Shown here: positions 1-10,390 of the stretch, in pieces
Numbering within the stretch: position 1 is the first letter of the stretch
Layout: every line of letters starts with the position of its first letter
NCBI RefSeq assembly: GCF_024868665.1
Contig: NW_026634427.1
Location: forward strand, 1-64,000
Length of the DNA: 64,000 nt
Direction of reading: 5' to 3'
From: Triplophysa rosa
Lineage: Eukaryota; Chordata; Actinopteri; Cypriniformes; Nemacheilidae
Program-made: the position numbers and the translations under genes
Notes under the pieces: generated by a model
The model's input: only the letters and a program-made list of their open reading frames with translations
Database searches by the model: none
What the model was told of the DNA's origin: nothing

Positions 1-178
1 TGTTGTGTTCACTGTAAGGAATATATGTTGTTCACAAATTACGTTCGGTAATGATTGGGCATGCCTGATCGTGGGGTGAGCGATTAGTGCTGCCTAGCGG
101 GAGGCTTATGCGGAAGTGTGAAGATTAAGGAGAGATGTTAAAAGCATACCTTTCTGGCCGTCTTTATTTAACAGTACA
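1..178 (+). repeat. Element A 5' LTR, 3' portion
   Basis: The sequence runs to a CA dinucleotide at 177-178, four bases before the primer-binding site. The LTR start lies outside the window or is unrecognisable, so its length is unknown. Confidence 0.6.
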
Positions 179-181
179 ATT

Positions 182-196
182 TGGCGACGAGGATGG
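182..196 (+). promoter_or_regulatory. Element A primer-binding site
   Basis: TGGCGACGAGGATGG directly follows the LTR end, starts with the TGG expected of a tRNA 3'-CCA complement, and overlaps the candidate gag ATG at 193. I did not identify the tRNA. Confidence 0.6.
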
Positions 197-1500
197 TGGA
201 TTTTTCACTGCCCCCACCGCCACCTTTCCTTGCTCTCCCGGGTGATCCCCCGATACCATGAACCCGTTGGCTTCGCTCCTTTGAAACGTATTTAGTCGCG
301 GCCGGCCTTACGGAGGTGAGTGCGGCACGGAAAAAAGCACTTCTACAACATTGCCTGGGTGCGGAGGGCCAGCGAGTGCTAGGCACGTTAAGCGACACTA
401 CCGAAGCTTCTTACGACCAGTGTGTCACTTTCCTGAATGAACATCTCACGGCTCCGCAGAGTGTTTTTCTGCGGCGGTTCGTATTTCGCCGACGTCATCA
501 ACTTCCCGGTGAGTCAGTACATCAGTATGTGGCTGATTTGAGAGGGCTAGCGAACTCTTGTAAATTCGGAGAGGTGCACGACGAGATGATCCGTGATCAG
601 CTGATTGAACACACTAATGACAACAAAATAAGAGAAATCCTGCTTTTACAGCCAGACGATCTGACACTATCTAAGGCACTAACTATAGCATTTCAAGTGG
701 AAAGCACGGCTGAATGTGCAGCTACTCTCACAAGCCACACTAAATGTACACAGAGCCAATTGACATTTAGGGAAACACCGGTTGAGCGGTCATCCGATGG
801 GGGCACAGAGGCATCTGTGGAGGATCCTGATTCAGTGATGCAACCCACTCAGCAACAGCGTAGACGACCACGTCAAACACTACCCTGTGCTAATTGTGGA
901 TCCCGTTCTCACTCCACCAGAGCCCAAACATGCCCAGCCCAAGGCCAGACATGTCGTAATTGCGGAAAATGGAAACATTTTGCTAGCGTATGCCGTTCTG
1001 CCCCACCTCAGACGCCCACCGTACAGTCCTCACCGGCGGTTATCCACAATGTTACTTCATGTTTGGTGCCATTTAAATCATGTAATGTCATGTTGAATAA
1101 TGTGCATGTCCCACTGCTGCTGGATACAGGGGCCAGCGTTTCCCTGCTCAATGCGAGCACCTACAATTAGCTCTTTAGCGAGTTTCCCCTGGCCATGCCC
1201 ACCACAGCCTTATGTGGATATGGTGATTCTGCAATTACACTACTAGGGTCACTTACATTCACTGTTCGCTATGGGAAGAGGACGCTGCCTTCATTTGCCT
1301 TTGATGTGGCCCACAAAGGAGCAAACTTAATGGGGCTGGACTTGTTCACTGCGCTGGGGTTTGCCCTCGTGGACAAAGAGGGGGCTGCTGTCCTGGCTGT
1401 GACCACGACATGGCAGCAACAGCGCCCAACATTGTTCAACGGATTGGGCTGCCTCACTTCATTTATGCATCAGCCCCTCATTGACAAGGCCATCACTCCG
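193..1500 (+). pseudogene. Element A gag-protease remnant
   Basis: The frame opens at ATG 193 (proline-rich start) and is cut by a TGA at 259-261. It then continues as a Gag capsid-like region (from about 316). Two zinc knuckles follow near 886-990: a C-x2-C-x4-H-x6-C variant and a canonical CRNCGKWKHFASVC. A retropepsin motif LLLDTGAS lies at about 1117-1140. A TAG at 1168-1170 ends the open stretch, and the same frame reopens through a protease flap-like region to about 1480, where the frame shifts into pol. Gag packages RNA and the protease would process the polyprotein. The stops make this a pseudogene. Confidence 0.85.
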
Positions 1501-4251
1501 TCATTCAGTCACTGCGCCGCATCCCTCTGGCGCTGCGGGATGGGGTGTCAGCAGAACTACAGCACCTGCTGGGCACTGGCATCATTGAGCCTGTGGATGC
1601 ATCGCCCTGGGTTTCAAACCTTGTGGTGGCTAAGAAAAAATCGGGGGCCTTACGCATCTGTGTGGACTTACAGCAAGTCAACAAAGCAGTAATTCCCAAT
1701 AAATACCCCCTACCAATGACGGAAGAACTCACAGCCCAATTCTATGGCTCCACAGTGTTTTCTAAGCTGGACCTGAGAGAAGGTTATCTGCAGGTTCCCC
1801 TCCATGTGGACAGCAGGAACCTAACAACTTTTGTGACACACGAGGGAGTTTTCCGTTATACCAGGATGCCGTTTGGCCTTAGCTCTGCCCCTTCCTGTTT
1901 CCAAAAGGTCATGACCTCAGTACTGGCCGGGATACCAGGTGTCGTCATTTACCTCGATGACATTGTTGTGCATGGGCCGACACTGCACACTCATGACGAG
2001 CACCTCAACAAGGTTTTTGACGCACTGGATAAGCACAAGCTCACCCTAAATGCCGAAAAATGTCTGTTTGCTGTGCCAGTTATTGAATTTGTGGGGTTTA
2101 AGTTATCACAATGGGGCGTTTCTCCACTCCAGTCTAACGTGGAGGCCATCCAGCGCATCCCGGAACCGATCTCACCTGCTCAGGTGGCTTCCTTCCTAGG
2201 AATGACAGGCTACTATTTAAAGTTCTTTCCACAGTATTCGACCACCACTGCCCCTCTACGCCAACTACTCTGTAAAGGCGAGCCCTGGATGTGGACACAG
2301 GACTGTACAGAGGTTGTGCGCACCCTCAAGGCCCAACTCACTTCACCCCCGGTATTGTCACATTTCAGCACCACCGTGGTCACCAGTGACGCCTCTGCCA
2401 CAGCCATTGGCGCCGTGCTTTCACAGGTGCAAAATGAGGTAGAGAGGCCCATAGCCTTCGCGTCCCGGGCCCTCAACTTAACAGAGCAACGATATTCCGT
2501 GGGTGAGCGGGAAGCCCTGGCGTGCATGTGGGCATGCGAAAGATGGCACCTGTACTTGTATGGCCGCCCCTTTAAACTGAGGACGGAGCATCATGCCTTA
2601 GTGGCACTACTGGCAACTTCAGGTACAGGTCATAGACCACTGAGACTACACCGCTGGTACGATCGGCTCTGTCAGTACAATTGCACCCTCCAGTTCACAC
2701 CAGGTCGTGAAAACGTGGTGGCTGACCTTCTGTCTCGCTCTGTCCCAGTTCTGGAAACAACAGAAGACAGTGTTCTCCCAGAAACAGACATCATCCAGCT
2801 TCTATACACACCTCTGCAGAGCGTGGTTTCACTACATGAGCTCAAAATTGCCTCAGAGCAGGACCCTATCCTCTCTCAGCTCCGCACTTACATCAGGGAT
2901 GGTTGGCCCTCACAAGTTTCTGGAGACTTGTCTGCGTTTGCTCGTGTCAAAGATGAGCTATCTTGTTGGAATGACACATGTGTGGCACGTGGGCTGTGTA
3001 CTGTGGTCCCAGGTCCTCTTCGTGCGCGTGTGCTAAAAATGGCGCACGAGGGGCACCTGGGCATAGTGAAGCTCAAACAGCATTGCCGAGACAGGGTTTG
3101 GTGGCCGGGCATCGCCACAGAAATTGAACTTTTGGTTAAAGACTGTCCGGCCTGCCTTGTGAGTGGAAAGACAGGCAAACCATGCTCCCCTCCTCTTCAA
3201 CCCCTGGCCTGGCCCAACCGTCCTTGGCAACATCTGCAACTGGGATATCTGCGGGGAGATTCATGGTGTTCTCCATACCCAGCGTTACCTAGTGGTAGCA
3301 TATGACTTGCACTCCAAGTGGCCAGAACTAACGACCACTGGCTCAGTCACCTCAGAGGTTGTTGTGGACTTTCTGGACTCTCTGTTCTCCCACTGGGGCC
3401 TCCCACAAACTGTCACGATGGATAATGGCCCTCAGTTTGTGTCTGCTGACTTTGTGTCTTACCTGAGTAGCAGAGGTATCCAACACATTCGCACCACCTT
3501 CTATCATCCCCAAGCTAATGGTGGTGTGGAACGCTTCCACCAGTCTCTGAAAAACAGCCTTAGAGCACACCTGGCCTAAGGATACACTTTCAACCAAGCC
3601 ATTCGCCTTACTTTGCTGCACTATCGGGCCTCACAGCACAGCACCACTGGAGTATGTCCTGCTTCTCTTATGCTGGGCAGAGAACTCAGTTTGCCACTGG
3701 ACAGACTTTGCCCGGTTACGCCTCAGAAAGTTCCCCAGGGGGTTAAAGCATGTGTCACTCACCAACAGCAGCAGATGAAACTACGATTTGACAAGCTTAG
3801 ACGTGCCAAGGAGCCGAACATTGCCGTTCATGACTGGGTAAGAGTCCGCAGACCCCACAGGAGCACCAAACTGGCTTCGTTCTGGTCCACTCCACTGGTG
3901 GTTACTGGTCGGATAGGCAGGGCGTCATATCTCTTGGGAGATGGTACCCGATGGCACGCTAGCCGCCTTAAGAAAGTAGCTGCACCGACTCCAGTCTGTC
4001 CTCAAAGCAGAGAGTTCCTGCCACAAACCCTCTCTTCTCCTGACCAGGAACTTGCAACAGCCCGGGCTGATAGTCATGATGTAGACTCTTTGCCCCAAGC
4101 CCCTGTTTCTCCTGCCTCACCCTTTCTTGGTGTGACCCCGGGGTTTTCAGGCCCCTTGGTTCCAAGTCAGGACTCTTTCTCCCCACGGCCAGTGCGGGAC
4201 AGATCTCGGCCTTGTTACTTGAATGACTTTATCACCGCCTTCCATGTTTAG
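1500..4251 (+). pseudogene. Element A pol remnant (RT, RNase H, integrase)
   Basis: The RT carries the MPFGLSSAPSCF region and the catalytic YLDD box near 1950. RNase H begins with TSDASATAIGAVL near 2385 and has a later TEHHAL segment. The integrase HHCC finger runs from about 3045 to 3160. After a frameshift near 3240 the core shows AYDLHSKWPEL, TMDNGPQF and GGVERFHQSL, which fit the D, D and E of the DDE triad. A TAA stop at 3577-3579 interrupts the C-terminal part, which then reads on to 4251. The frameshifts and the stop mean it is inactive. Confidence 0.9.
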
Positions 4252-4348
4252 CAAACAGTGTTATGGTGTGTTCTGGGTTATACATGGTTAAGTGTGTTAT
4301 TATGCTGTTACTTTTTCTCTTCATAATTGTCAACTTAAAAGGGGGGGG
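4252..4348 (+). other. Element A 3' untranslated region and polypurine tract
   Basis: A short non-coding stretch ends in AAAA followed by a run of at least eight G, a typical plus-strand primer site next to a 3' LTR. The gap begins inside or just after the G run, which may itself have stopped the assembly. Confidence 0.6.
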
Positions 4349-4872
4349 NNNNNNNNNNNNNNNNNNNNNNNNNNNNNNNNNNNNNNNNNNNNNNNNNNNN
4401 NNNNNNNNNNNNNNNNNNNNNNNNNNNNNNNNNNNNNNNNNNNNNNNNNNNNNNNNNNNNNNNNNNNNNNNNNNNNNNNNNNNNNNNNNNNNNNNNNNNN
4501 NNNNNNNNNNNNNNNNNNNNNNNNNNNNNNNNNNNNNNNNNNNNNNNNNNNNNNNNNNNNNNNNNNNNNNNNNNNNNNNNNNNNNNNNNNNNNNNNNNNN
4601 NNNNNNNNNNNNNNNNNNNNNNNNNNNNNNNNNNNNNNNNNNNNNNNNNNNNNNNNNNNNNNNNNNNNNNNNNNNNNNNNNNNNNNNNNNNNNNNNNNNN
4701 NNNNNNNNNNNNNNNNNNNNNNNNNNNNNNNNNNNNNNNNNNNNNNNNNNNNNNNNNNNNNNNNNNNNNNNNNNNNNNNNNNNNNNNNNNNNNNNNNNNN
4801 NNNNNNNNNNNNNNNNNNNNNNNNNNNNNNNNNNNNNNNNNNNNNNNNNNNNNNNNNNNNNNNNNNNNNNNN
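4349..4872. other. Assembly gap (524 N)
   Basis: A continuous run of N. By position it should contain the 3' LTR of element A and most of the 3' LTR of Gmr1 copy 1. Confidence 1.
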
Positions 4873-4923
4873 CCTCCCACAGTCTGCCACCATCAGGCAA
4901 GGAGAACACTCAGGGTTGTATCA
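4873..4923 (-). repeat. Gmr1 copy 1, visible end of the 3' LTR
   Basis: Matches the last 50 or so bases of the LTRs at 17612-17980 and 29162-29520, ending in GTTGTATCA where the others have GTTGTAACA. The remainder is in the gap. Confidence 0.8.
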
Positions 4924-5138
4924 CCTCCCAATCCAAATAGAGGTTCCCTAAAGAACCGAAAAAAAACCCAACAACAGCAACGAACACAACAAAAACAAAT
5001 TCATTAAGGCTGTGAATACTCATCTCTTCAATCCCACTCCATTTCAACCCCAGATCTCCTGGGCCCTAGGACATCGGAGAGACAGGAAGAGGGAGGGAAA
5101 GAAAGGAAAAAAACAATCTTCACAGCCCATACGTGCAT

Positions 5139-7310
5139 CTACCAGACACGTGAAAGAGCATCGGCAATTAGATTATCTTGGCCACGTATGTGTTTAATCT
5201 GTAGATGGAAAGGTTGCAAAGTGAGACTCCATCTCATAATACGTTGATTTTTACCACGCATTCTGTCCAAAAATATCAAAGGGTTGTGATCGGTATATAC
5301 AACAATGGGTCCACAAGGTGAGCTCAAATATATCTCAAAATGTTGAACAGCCAACACAAGGGCTAAAGCCTCCTTCTCAATGGTAGAATAAACCTGTTGA
5401 TGTCGATTGAACTTTTTTGAGAAGTAGCAAACTGGATGTTCAATTCCCTCGGTATCTTTTTGCAACAAGACAGCACCAGCATTACAAGCACTGGCATCCA
5501 CCGCTAGAAGAAAAGGCTTCTGGAAATTTGGAGCAACCAGTACAGGAGAATTAGCCAAGAGAGCTTTAGCATTATCAAATGCAGACTGACATTGTTTTGA
5601 CCAAACAAATAGTTTCTTTGGACTCAACAAATCAGTCAGAGGAGCAACCACACTCTCAAAATTTCGACAAAACCCTCGATAATAACCCACCATTCCCAAA
5701 TATTGATGGAGTTCACGACGGGTAGCAGGTATAGGGAATCTACTAATAGCCTCTACTTTAGCATCAATTGGCCTTACACAACCTTGACCCACTACCTTAC
5801 CCAGGTAATTTACTGTAGCTTTCCCAAAATCACATTTAGCAAGATTAATAGTTAGGTTGGCATTTGTCAGACGTATAAACAATTCTCGAATTTGGTCGAG
5901 ATGTTCAGACCAAGAAGAGCTAAACAGCACGACATCATCCAAGTAAGCCTCACATCCCGACAATCCCGACAGTACTTGGTTTATTAATCGCTGAAATGTA
6001 GCAGGAGCGTTGTGAACGCCAAAAGGCATGACAGTGTACTGCAGGAAACTATCGGGTGTAACGAAGGCAGACATTTCCTTAGCACGAGATATCAAAGGCA
6101 CTTGCCAATATCCTTTTAGGAGATCAAACTTGCTAACAAACTCTGCAGAACCAACACGGTCAACACAATCGTCAATTCTAGGTAAGGGATAACAATCAGG
6201 TTTTGTTAGAGAATTCAACTTTCTGTAATCTGTACAGAATCGATACGAGTTATCAGGTTTACTCACCAGAATACATGGAGAACTCCAGGAACTATAACTG
6301 GGTTCCGCTAAATTATGGGCAAGTAGGTAGTACACCTCTTTCTGAAGTAGTTCCCTTTTTACAGGGTTTACCCGATAGGCATGTTGTTTCACTGGTTGAG
6401 CTGTTCCCACATCAATGTCATGCTCAACAAGATGGGTTCGAGTAAGGACATCAGAAAAAAGTGAAGGAAACGAACCTACCAGTTTTACTATATCTACCTT
6501 CTCCGCCTCAGATAAATGAGATAAATGATGAGCTAAATTTGCAAAAATTTCAGAATTATTAAGTCGCCCTTCCACTACTCCTCGTGAAGGTCCGCTAATT
6601 TCTTCCATACCCACTGGAGCCAAATTCTCCACCAGTTCTCCCGAAACTCCTAAAGAGCCCTGATCAATAAATGAGGTGGTCGATATAACATCAACAAACA
6701 AAGAGGTTACAGGAGTCAAATAGAGTTTTAATAAATTAATATGACAAACCTGTAATTTCTTACGGCGATCAGGTGTATTTAACATATAGTTATTCTTGGG
6801 GAGACATTTTGCAACCGTATAGGGTCCCGTAAACCTAGCCTGGAATGGACTAGTCAAAACGGGTAACATAGATAACACTTTATCGCCTACCTGAAATTCT
6901 CTGAACTTAACCTTACTGTCGAACAATTTCCGCATCTTCTCTTGAGACTTTCCTAATTTTCGTTGAGCAATAGCTCTAGCTTCATAGAGTCGATAGCGAA
7001 AACTATTCACATAATCCAAAACATTAGTTGGTGGTTCAGAGATGTCCCATGTGTCTGTCAAAGTAGCTATAGGGCCCCTAACAGTGTGTCCAAATACCAA
7101 TTTATTAGGACTAAACCCAAGGCTCTCTTGTACGACTTCACGAATAGCTAATAACATCCAAGGAAGTCCTTCTTCCCAGTCAGAATCGAGTTCAACACAA
7201 TAGGATCTCAGAAGTGACTTCAAGGTTTGGTGGAACCTTTCCAGCGCCCCCTGGCTCTGTGGATGATAAGCACTTGAAATGTTACGAGTTATTTTGAGTT
7301 GTTGCATCAC
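5139..7310 (-). CDS. Gmr1 copy 1 pol: integrase end, RT, RNase H
   Basis: One uninterrupted frame of about 720 codons. Integrase comes first: the catalytic Glu lies in ALERFH (residue 24) and a GPY-type motif, TGPYTV, at 161-166. RT follows from about 300 to 540 with KPDNSYRFCTDYRKLN and YLDD at 456-459. RNase H runs from about 600 (LLAVDAS, Asp605; VYTDHNPL, Asp674) and ends in DNLIADALSRVW. The start is not a true initiation site: the frame is entered from the upstream integrase segment through a one-base shift near 7310. It would copy and integrate the element. This is the longest intact pol frame in the window. Confidence 0.92.
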   Translation of the reverse strand: MMQQLKITRNISSAYHPQSQGALERFHQTLKSLLRSYCVELDSDWEEGLPWMLLAIREVVQESLGFSPNKLVFGHTVRGPIATLTDTWDISEPPTNVLDYVNSFRYRLYEARAIAQRKLGKSQEKMRKLFDSKVKFREFQVGDKVLSMLPVLTSPFQARFTGPYTVAKCLPKNNYMLNTPDRRKKLQVCHINLLKLYLTPVTSLFVDVISTTSFIDQGSLGVSGELVENLAPVGMEEISGPSRGVVEGRLNNSEIFANLAHHLSHLSEAEKVDIVKLVGSFPSLFSDVLTRTHLVEHDIDVGTAQPVKQHAYRVNPVKRELLQKEVYYLLAHNLAEPSYSSWSSPCILVSKPDNSYRFCTDYRKLNSLTKPDCYPLPRIDDCVDRVGSAEFVSKFDLLKGYWQVPLISRAKEMSAFVTPDSFLQYTVMPFGVHNAPATFQRLINQVLSGLSGCEAYLDDVVLFSSSWSEHLDQIRELFIRLTNANLTINLAKCDFGKATVNYLGKVVGQGCVRPIDAKVEAISRFPIPATRRELHQYLGMVGYYRGFCRNFESVVAPLTDLLSPKKLFVWSKQCQSAFDNAKALLANSPVLVAPNFQKPFLLAVDASACNAGAVLLQKDTEGIEHPVCYFSKKFNRHQQVYSTIEKEALALVLAVQHFEIYLSSPCGPIVVYTDHNPLIFLDRMRGKNQRIMRWSLTLQPFHLQIKHIRGQDNLIADALSRVW

Positions 7311-7642
7311 TTTTGAGAAACATCCGAGACATGAAATTCGAACCTCGATCCGATTGAATATTCTTCGGAATTCCGAATATAGACATAAAATTTGTCAAAG
7401 CTTTTAAAATTGACTTTGCAGTGATTGACCTTAAAGGATAAGCTGCAGGATAGCGGGTAGACTGACACATTATTGTCAATAGATAAGCATGTCCCGCCTT
7501 AGATCGCGGTAATGGGCCAACACAGTCAACAATTAAATACTCAAAAGGAGTTTTAACCGCAGCTATAGGCTGTAAAGGAGCCAATGGAATTTTTTGATTC
7601 GGCTTTCCCGTCATTTGACATACATGACAGGAACGTATATAG
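7282..7642 (-). pseudogene. Gmr1 copy 1 integrase, N-terminal part
   Basis: It encodes the second half of the HHCC finger (CHVCQMTGKP), then EYLIVDCVGP with the first catalytic Asp and IQSDRGSNFMS with the second. The first half of the finger is missing because an internal deletion joins this segment to Gag at about 7642. A one-base shift near 7310 separates it from the rest of pol. Confidence 0.85.
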
Positions 7643-8446
7643 CATAAAATTTCGAAATCTCTGACGATATGCCTCGGGTGCCAATTCATACGCTTGTAGT
7701 ATTGCTTTTTCATAATTACCGTTTTGCTCAACAGTCAGCGCTGAATAAACTTCCTGTGCTCTCCCAGTTATAACACACATTGCAGCAATAATGTCCAAAA
7801 CTCTTCAGGCCACCTTAGTGACTCTGCAACACGTTCAAAATGAGAAAAATATTTCTCTACTTCTCTCTCAGAAAACGGCGGTACCATCCTAATGTTTTTA
7901 AAAACATCAAACCCCATTACAGTAGAGACTGGCTCATTATTAGAAGACCCGGAAGGTGGGATTTCAGCAGTTTTCACAGCCGCTTCTAACTCAAGTTTCT
8001 TCAACTGAAACTGTCTTTCTCCCCTTTCCCTTGTAAACTGCAGTTCCATTTTTCGCATCTCAAATTGATGTTGCAACCTTTTAATCTCAAGATCTCTCTC
8101 TAATTCTTTCTCCCTCAAAGCATAAGCATCACGTTCAACACCAAGTTTTTCCACATCGACACATACCTGTTTGTCTTGCAAAGGCATCTCATGTACATTC
8201 CTGTGCGTCTACAGAAGGAAATGCCAAAGACTCTCTAAGGAGAACACCTTCATCTCTTACCTCCAAAATACCCTGCTCAAAAAGGGCACTTTTCACCGTT
8301 TGCTTCAACGTTTCCTTAAGCTTCTTATCAGTACTTAATACCTCCACACTAAAATGCTCTGCAATCTGTAACAATTCTTCCTTTGTGCATCTCTCCAGTA
8401 ATTTTTCTGAAGGAGACGCGAAGAAATCTTCTATTATTGAAGGCAT
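7643..8446 (-). pseudogene. Gmr1 copy 1 gag remnant
   Basis: The likely start is ATG 8446 (MPSIIEDFF). The first 80 residues resemble a small helical SAP-like N-terminus, followed by a charged coiled-coil (about 7990-8190) and the start of a capsid segment with FERVAESLRWP. A two-base loss near 8210, relative to copy 2, shifts the frame. The protein is cut after AYRQRF by the deletion that fuses gag to integrase. Confidence 0.82.
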
Positions 8447-9019
8447 TTTACTAAACAATGTATAACTAAAGCAAACAACACACGTGAAAACTACTTTAAG
8501 CTACAACGTTAAGACTACAAATTCCAACTTCACATTCATTTATCGCTGCAGCATAATGAGTTTAGAAAAGATGAAACTTACCACCCTTCGTTCCCTATTC
8601 GTCTTTGTATTCCTAATAAACACTACTAACAAACACAGACATGGAAAAACAATAAACAGTGTCGACAAAAAAAATATAGACTTCAGTTTCTACAAAAACT
8701 ACCTAAACCTACCTAGTCTTCAAAGGTATACCGGGCTCGAGGCGGCATTTAAACGCTAAACTCAAGGACAATCGGTACATTTATACCAAAAGACTGACGC
8801 GTACCCCCGACAGAGATTAGAAACCTCCGCCCAGATTAACCTTCAAAAACTATAAAGGCAAAATAACAAACAAAAATAACAAACAGTGCCTCGACGGAAA
8901 GATTTTTTTAAACCCAACTGAGGACACTCTAACTCACTGAAGTCCATTTACATTGGCAAACACTGTAATATTGTATACTCACTTATACATGTAGAATTCT
9001 TGGACGAGCCCTCATTTTA
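8447..9019 (-). other. Gmr1 copy 1 untranslated leader
   Basis: About 570 bases between the primer site and the gag ATG, with no credible coding frame on either strand. Closely matched by 23135-23709 and 34675-35249. Confidence 0.7.
8995..9014 (-). promoter_or_regulatory. Gmr1 copy 1 primer-binding site
   Basis: On the minus strand the segment contains GAGGGCTCGTCC, close to the well-known tRNA-Pro primer site (TGGGGGCTCGTCC), five bases after the LTR end. The tRNA assignment rests on that resemblance. Confidence 0.55.
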
Positions 9020-9375
9020 TGTCACGGCCAGCTCGTTTGTTAAACCGAAACACAAAGATGGGGTCACACACGGTTGTTCAAACTTAACATATAGTTTTAA
9101 TTTTTAACACAATTACATATATAAAACAAAATCTAGGGGTAACCCAAAACAACAAAGGAAACAAACAAAAGAGAAAATACATATTAGGTGAATATCAAGC
9201 CAAACAGTAAAGAAACATTATCTTTTCTACGGGAGCAACTCCTGCCATCTGTTGCTCCCGAGAGAGAAGGAAGCTCGTGTGCGAGCCAGCTAGCCAGAAA
9301 AGAGAGAACAAGAGGAACACTCCCAGTCCTTATATATTCTCCTCCCACAGTCTGCCCCCATCAGGCAAGGAGGAC
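9020..9375 (-). repeat. Gmr1 copy 1 5' LTR (truncated at N)
   Basis: Matches the LTRs of the other copies from the GTCACGGCC end but stops at the N at 9376, lacking about 16 terminal bases. Confidence 0.85.
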
Positions 9376-9376
9376 N
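9376..9376. other. Single N at a sequence join
   Basis: An LTR stops abruptly on one side and a truncated retroviral pol begins on the other, which suggests a contig join rather than a natural junction. Confidence 0.6.
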
Positions 9377-9429
9377 AGTGGGTGGCCCATTACAATGTGT
9401 GATGTTTTAGTGCACAACTTTAGCTAAAC

Positions 9430-10390
9430 CAGCTGCAAATCGAGACAAAGTGGTTGTCTTTGTTCTACACAGTCTAACAACACACTCGCATACATCAACA
9501 CTTTTCTCCTGCCCTGGTCTTTCTGAAACAGGACACCATGTGCGCTGGAGCCAGATTCTGAGGCATCCAGGAAAAAGGTAACTCATATTGGCACATTCAG
9601 GTGTGCGGCATGAGCTAGCTGTGTCTTGAGGTCAATGAACGTCCGTTCAGCCTCTTGTGCCACTGAAGTTCTGCTTTCAGATTTTTCATGCCATGCTCTT
9701 TAATCAACTGCCTGAGTGGTGTAGTCAGTGAAACATACATAGGATATAGTGCCTACTGAATCCTGTGAGGCCTAAAAATGACAACATGTCTTTCACTGTG
9801 GTTGGCTTAGGATGGCTGAGTATACCCTGTCTTTGTGTCCCTGTCAAAGTTGATCCCTGTGCCGTGATCAGTCGACCTAAAAATGTAACACAAGGTCTGC
9901 ACACCTGCAGTTTGTCCTTGCTTACTTGAAACCAGACTTGTGCAACTGAAGCAACACAACTCTGGTAGCCTCCAAGCACGCCTTTTCAGTTTGGCTGCCA
10001 AGAGTAGGTCATCAACATACATGATCATGACACAGTTCTCAGGTAAGCTACAGTCCTGTAGCTGTTGTTTTAAACATGATTAAAAATTCCTGGTGACAAA
10101 ATAAACCCTTGTGGTAGTCTGTTGTAAGAATACTGCCAGCCCCTGTATGTAAAAGCCAAACATGCTTTGCAATCCTCTGCGATTGGAATACAGAAGAAAG
10201 CTTTGCCAAATCAATCAGTAACCATTGGTGCTGGGGTCAATGTGACAGGCAATATATGGGTTTGGCACTGTCATGTAGGTGTTGTACAAATGCAGAGTTA
10301 TGTTCGTAAATCATGTACCAACTGTATTGTTAGTGCCTGGTTTTGGCACAGGAAAAATTGGTGTGTTCCAATTGGACCTATAAGGGGTTA
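9430..10390 (-). pseudogene. ERV reverse transcriptase and RNase H start (broken)
   Basis: The catalytic MYVDDLLLA box lies near 10000-10025, with the following DKLQVCRPCVTFLGRLI segment in another frame (about 9860-9930). Near 9500-9590 an RNase H start (LDASESGSS) can be read. Several frameshifts and stops divide the region, and the rest of RNase H and integrase are lost at the N. Confidence 0.8.

Larger units (their letters stand above)
1..4348 (+). mobile_element. Ty3/gypsy retrotransposon A (Mag-like), decayed
   Basis: Order on the plus strand is LTR end, primer-binding site, Gag with two CCHC knuckles, protease, RT, RNase H, integrase, then a G-rich polypurine tract. This is the standard Ty3/gypsy order. 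The reading frame is broken by at least two frameshifts (about 1490 and 3240) and three in-frame stops (259, 1168, 3577), so this copy cannot make a full polyprotein. Similarity to fish K02A2.6-like (Mag clade) proteins is judged by eye. The 3' LTR would lie inside the N gap. Confidence 0.9.
4873..9375 (-). mobile_element. Gmr1-like retrotransposon copy 1 (internally deleted)
   Basis: Read on the minus strand the order is LTR, tRNA-Pro-like primer site, Gag, integrase, RT, RNase H, 3' LTR end. Integrase before RT is the hallmark of the Gmr1 group, a branch of Ty3/gypsy with Ty1/copia-like domain order. Compared with copies 2 and 3, this copy lacks the end of Gag, the zinc knuckle, the protease and the start of integrase (junction near 7642). 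The 5' LTR is cut at a single N (9376). Confidence 0.9.
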
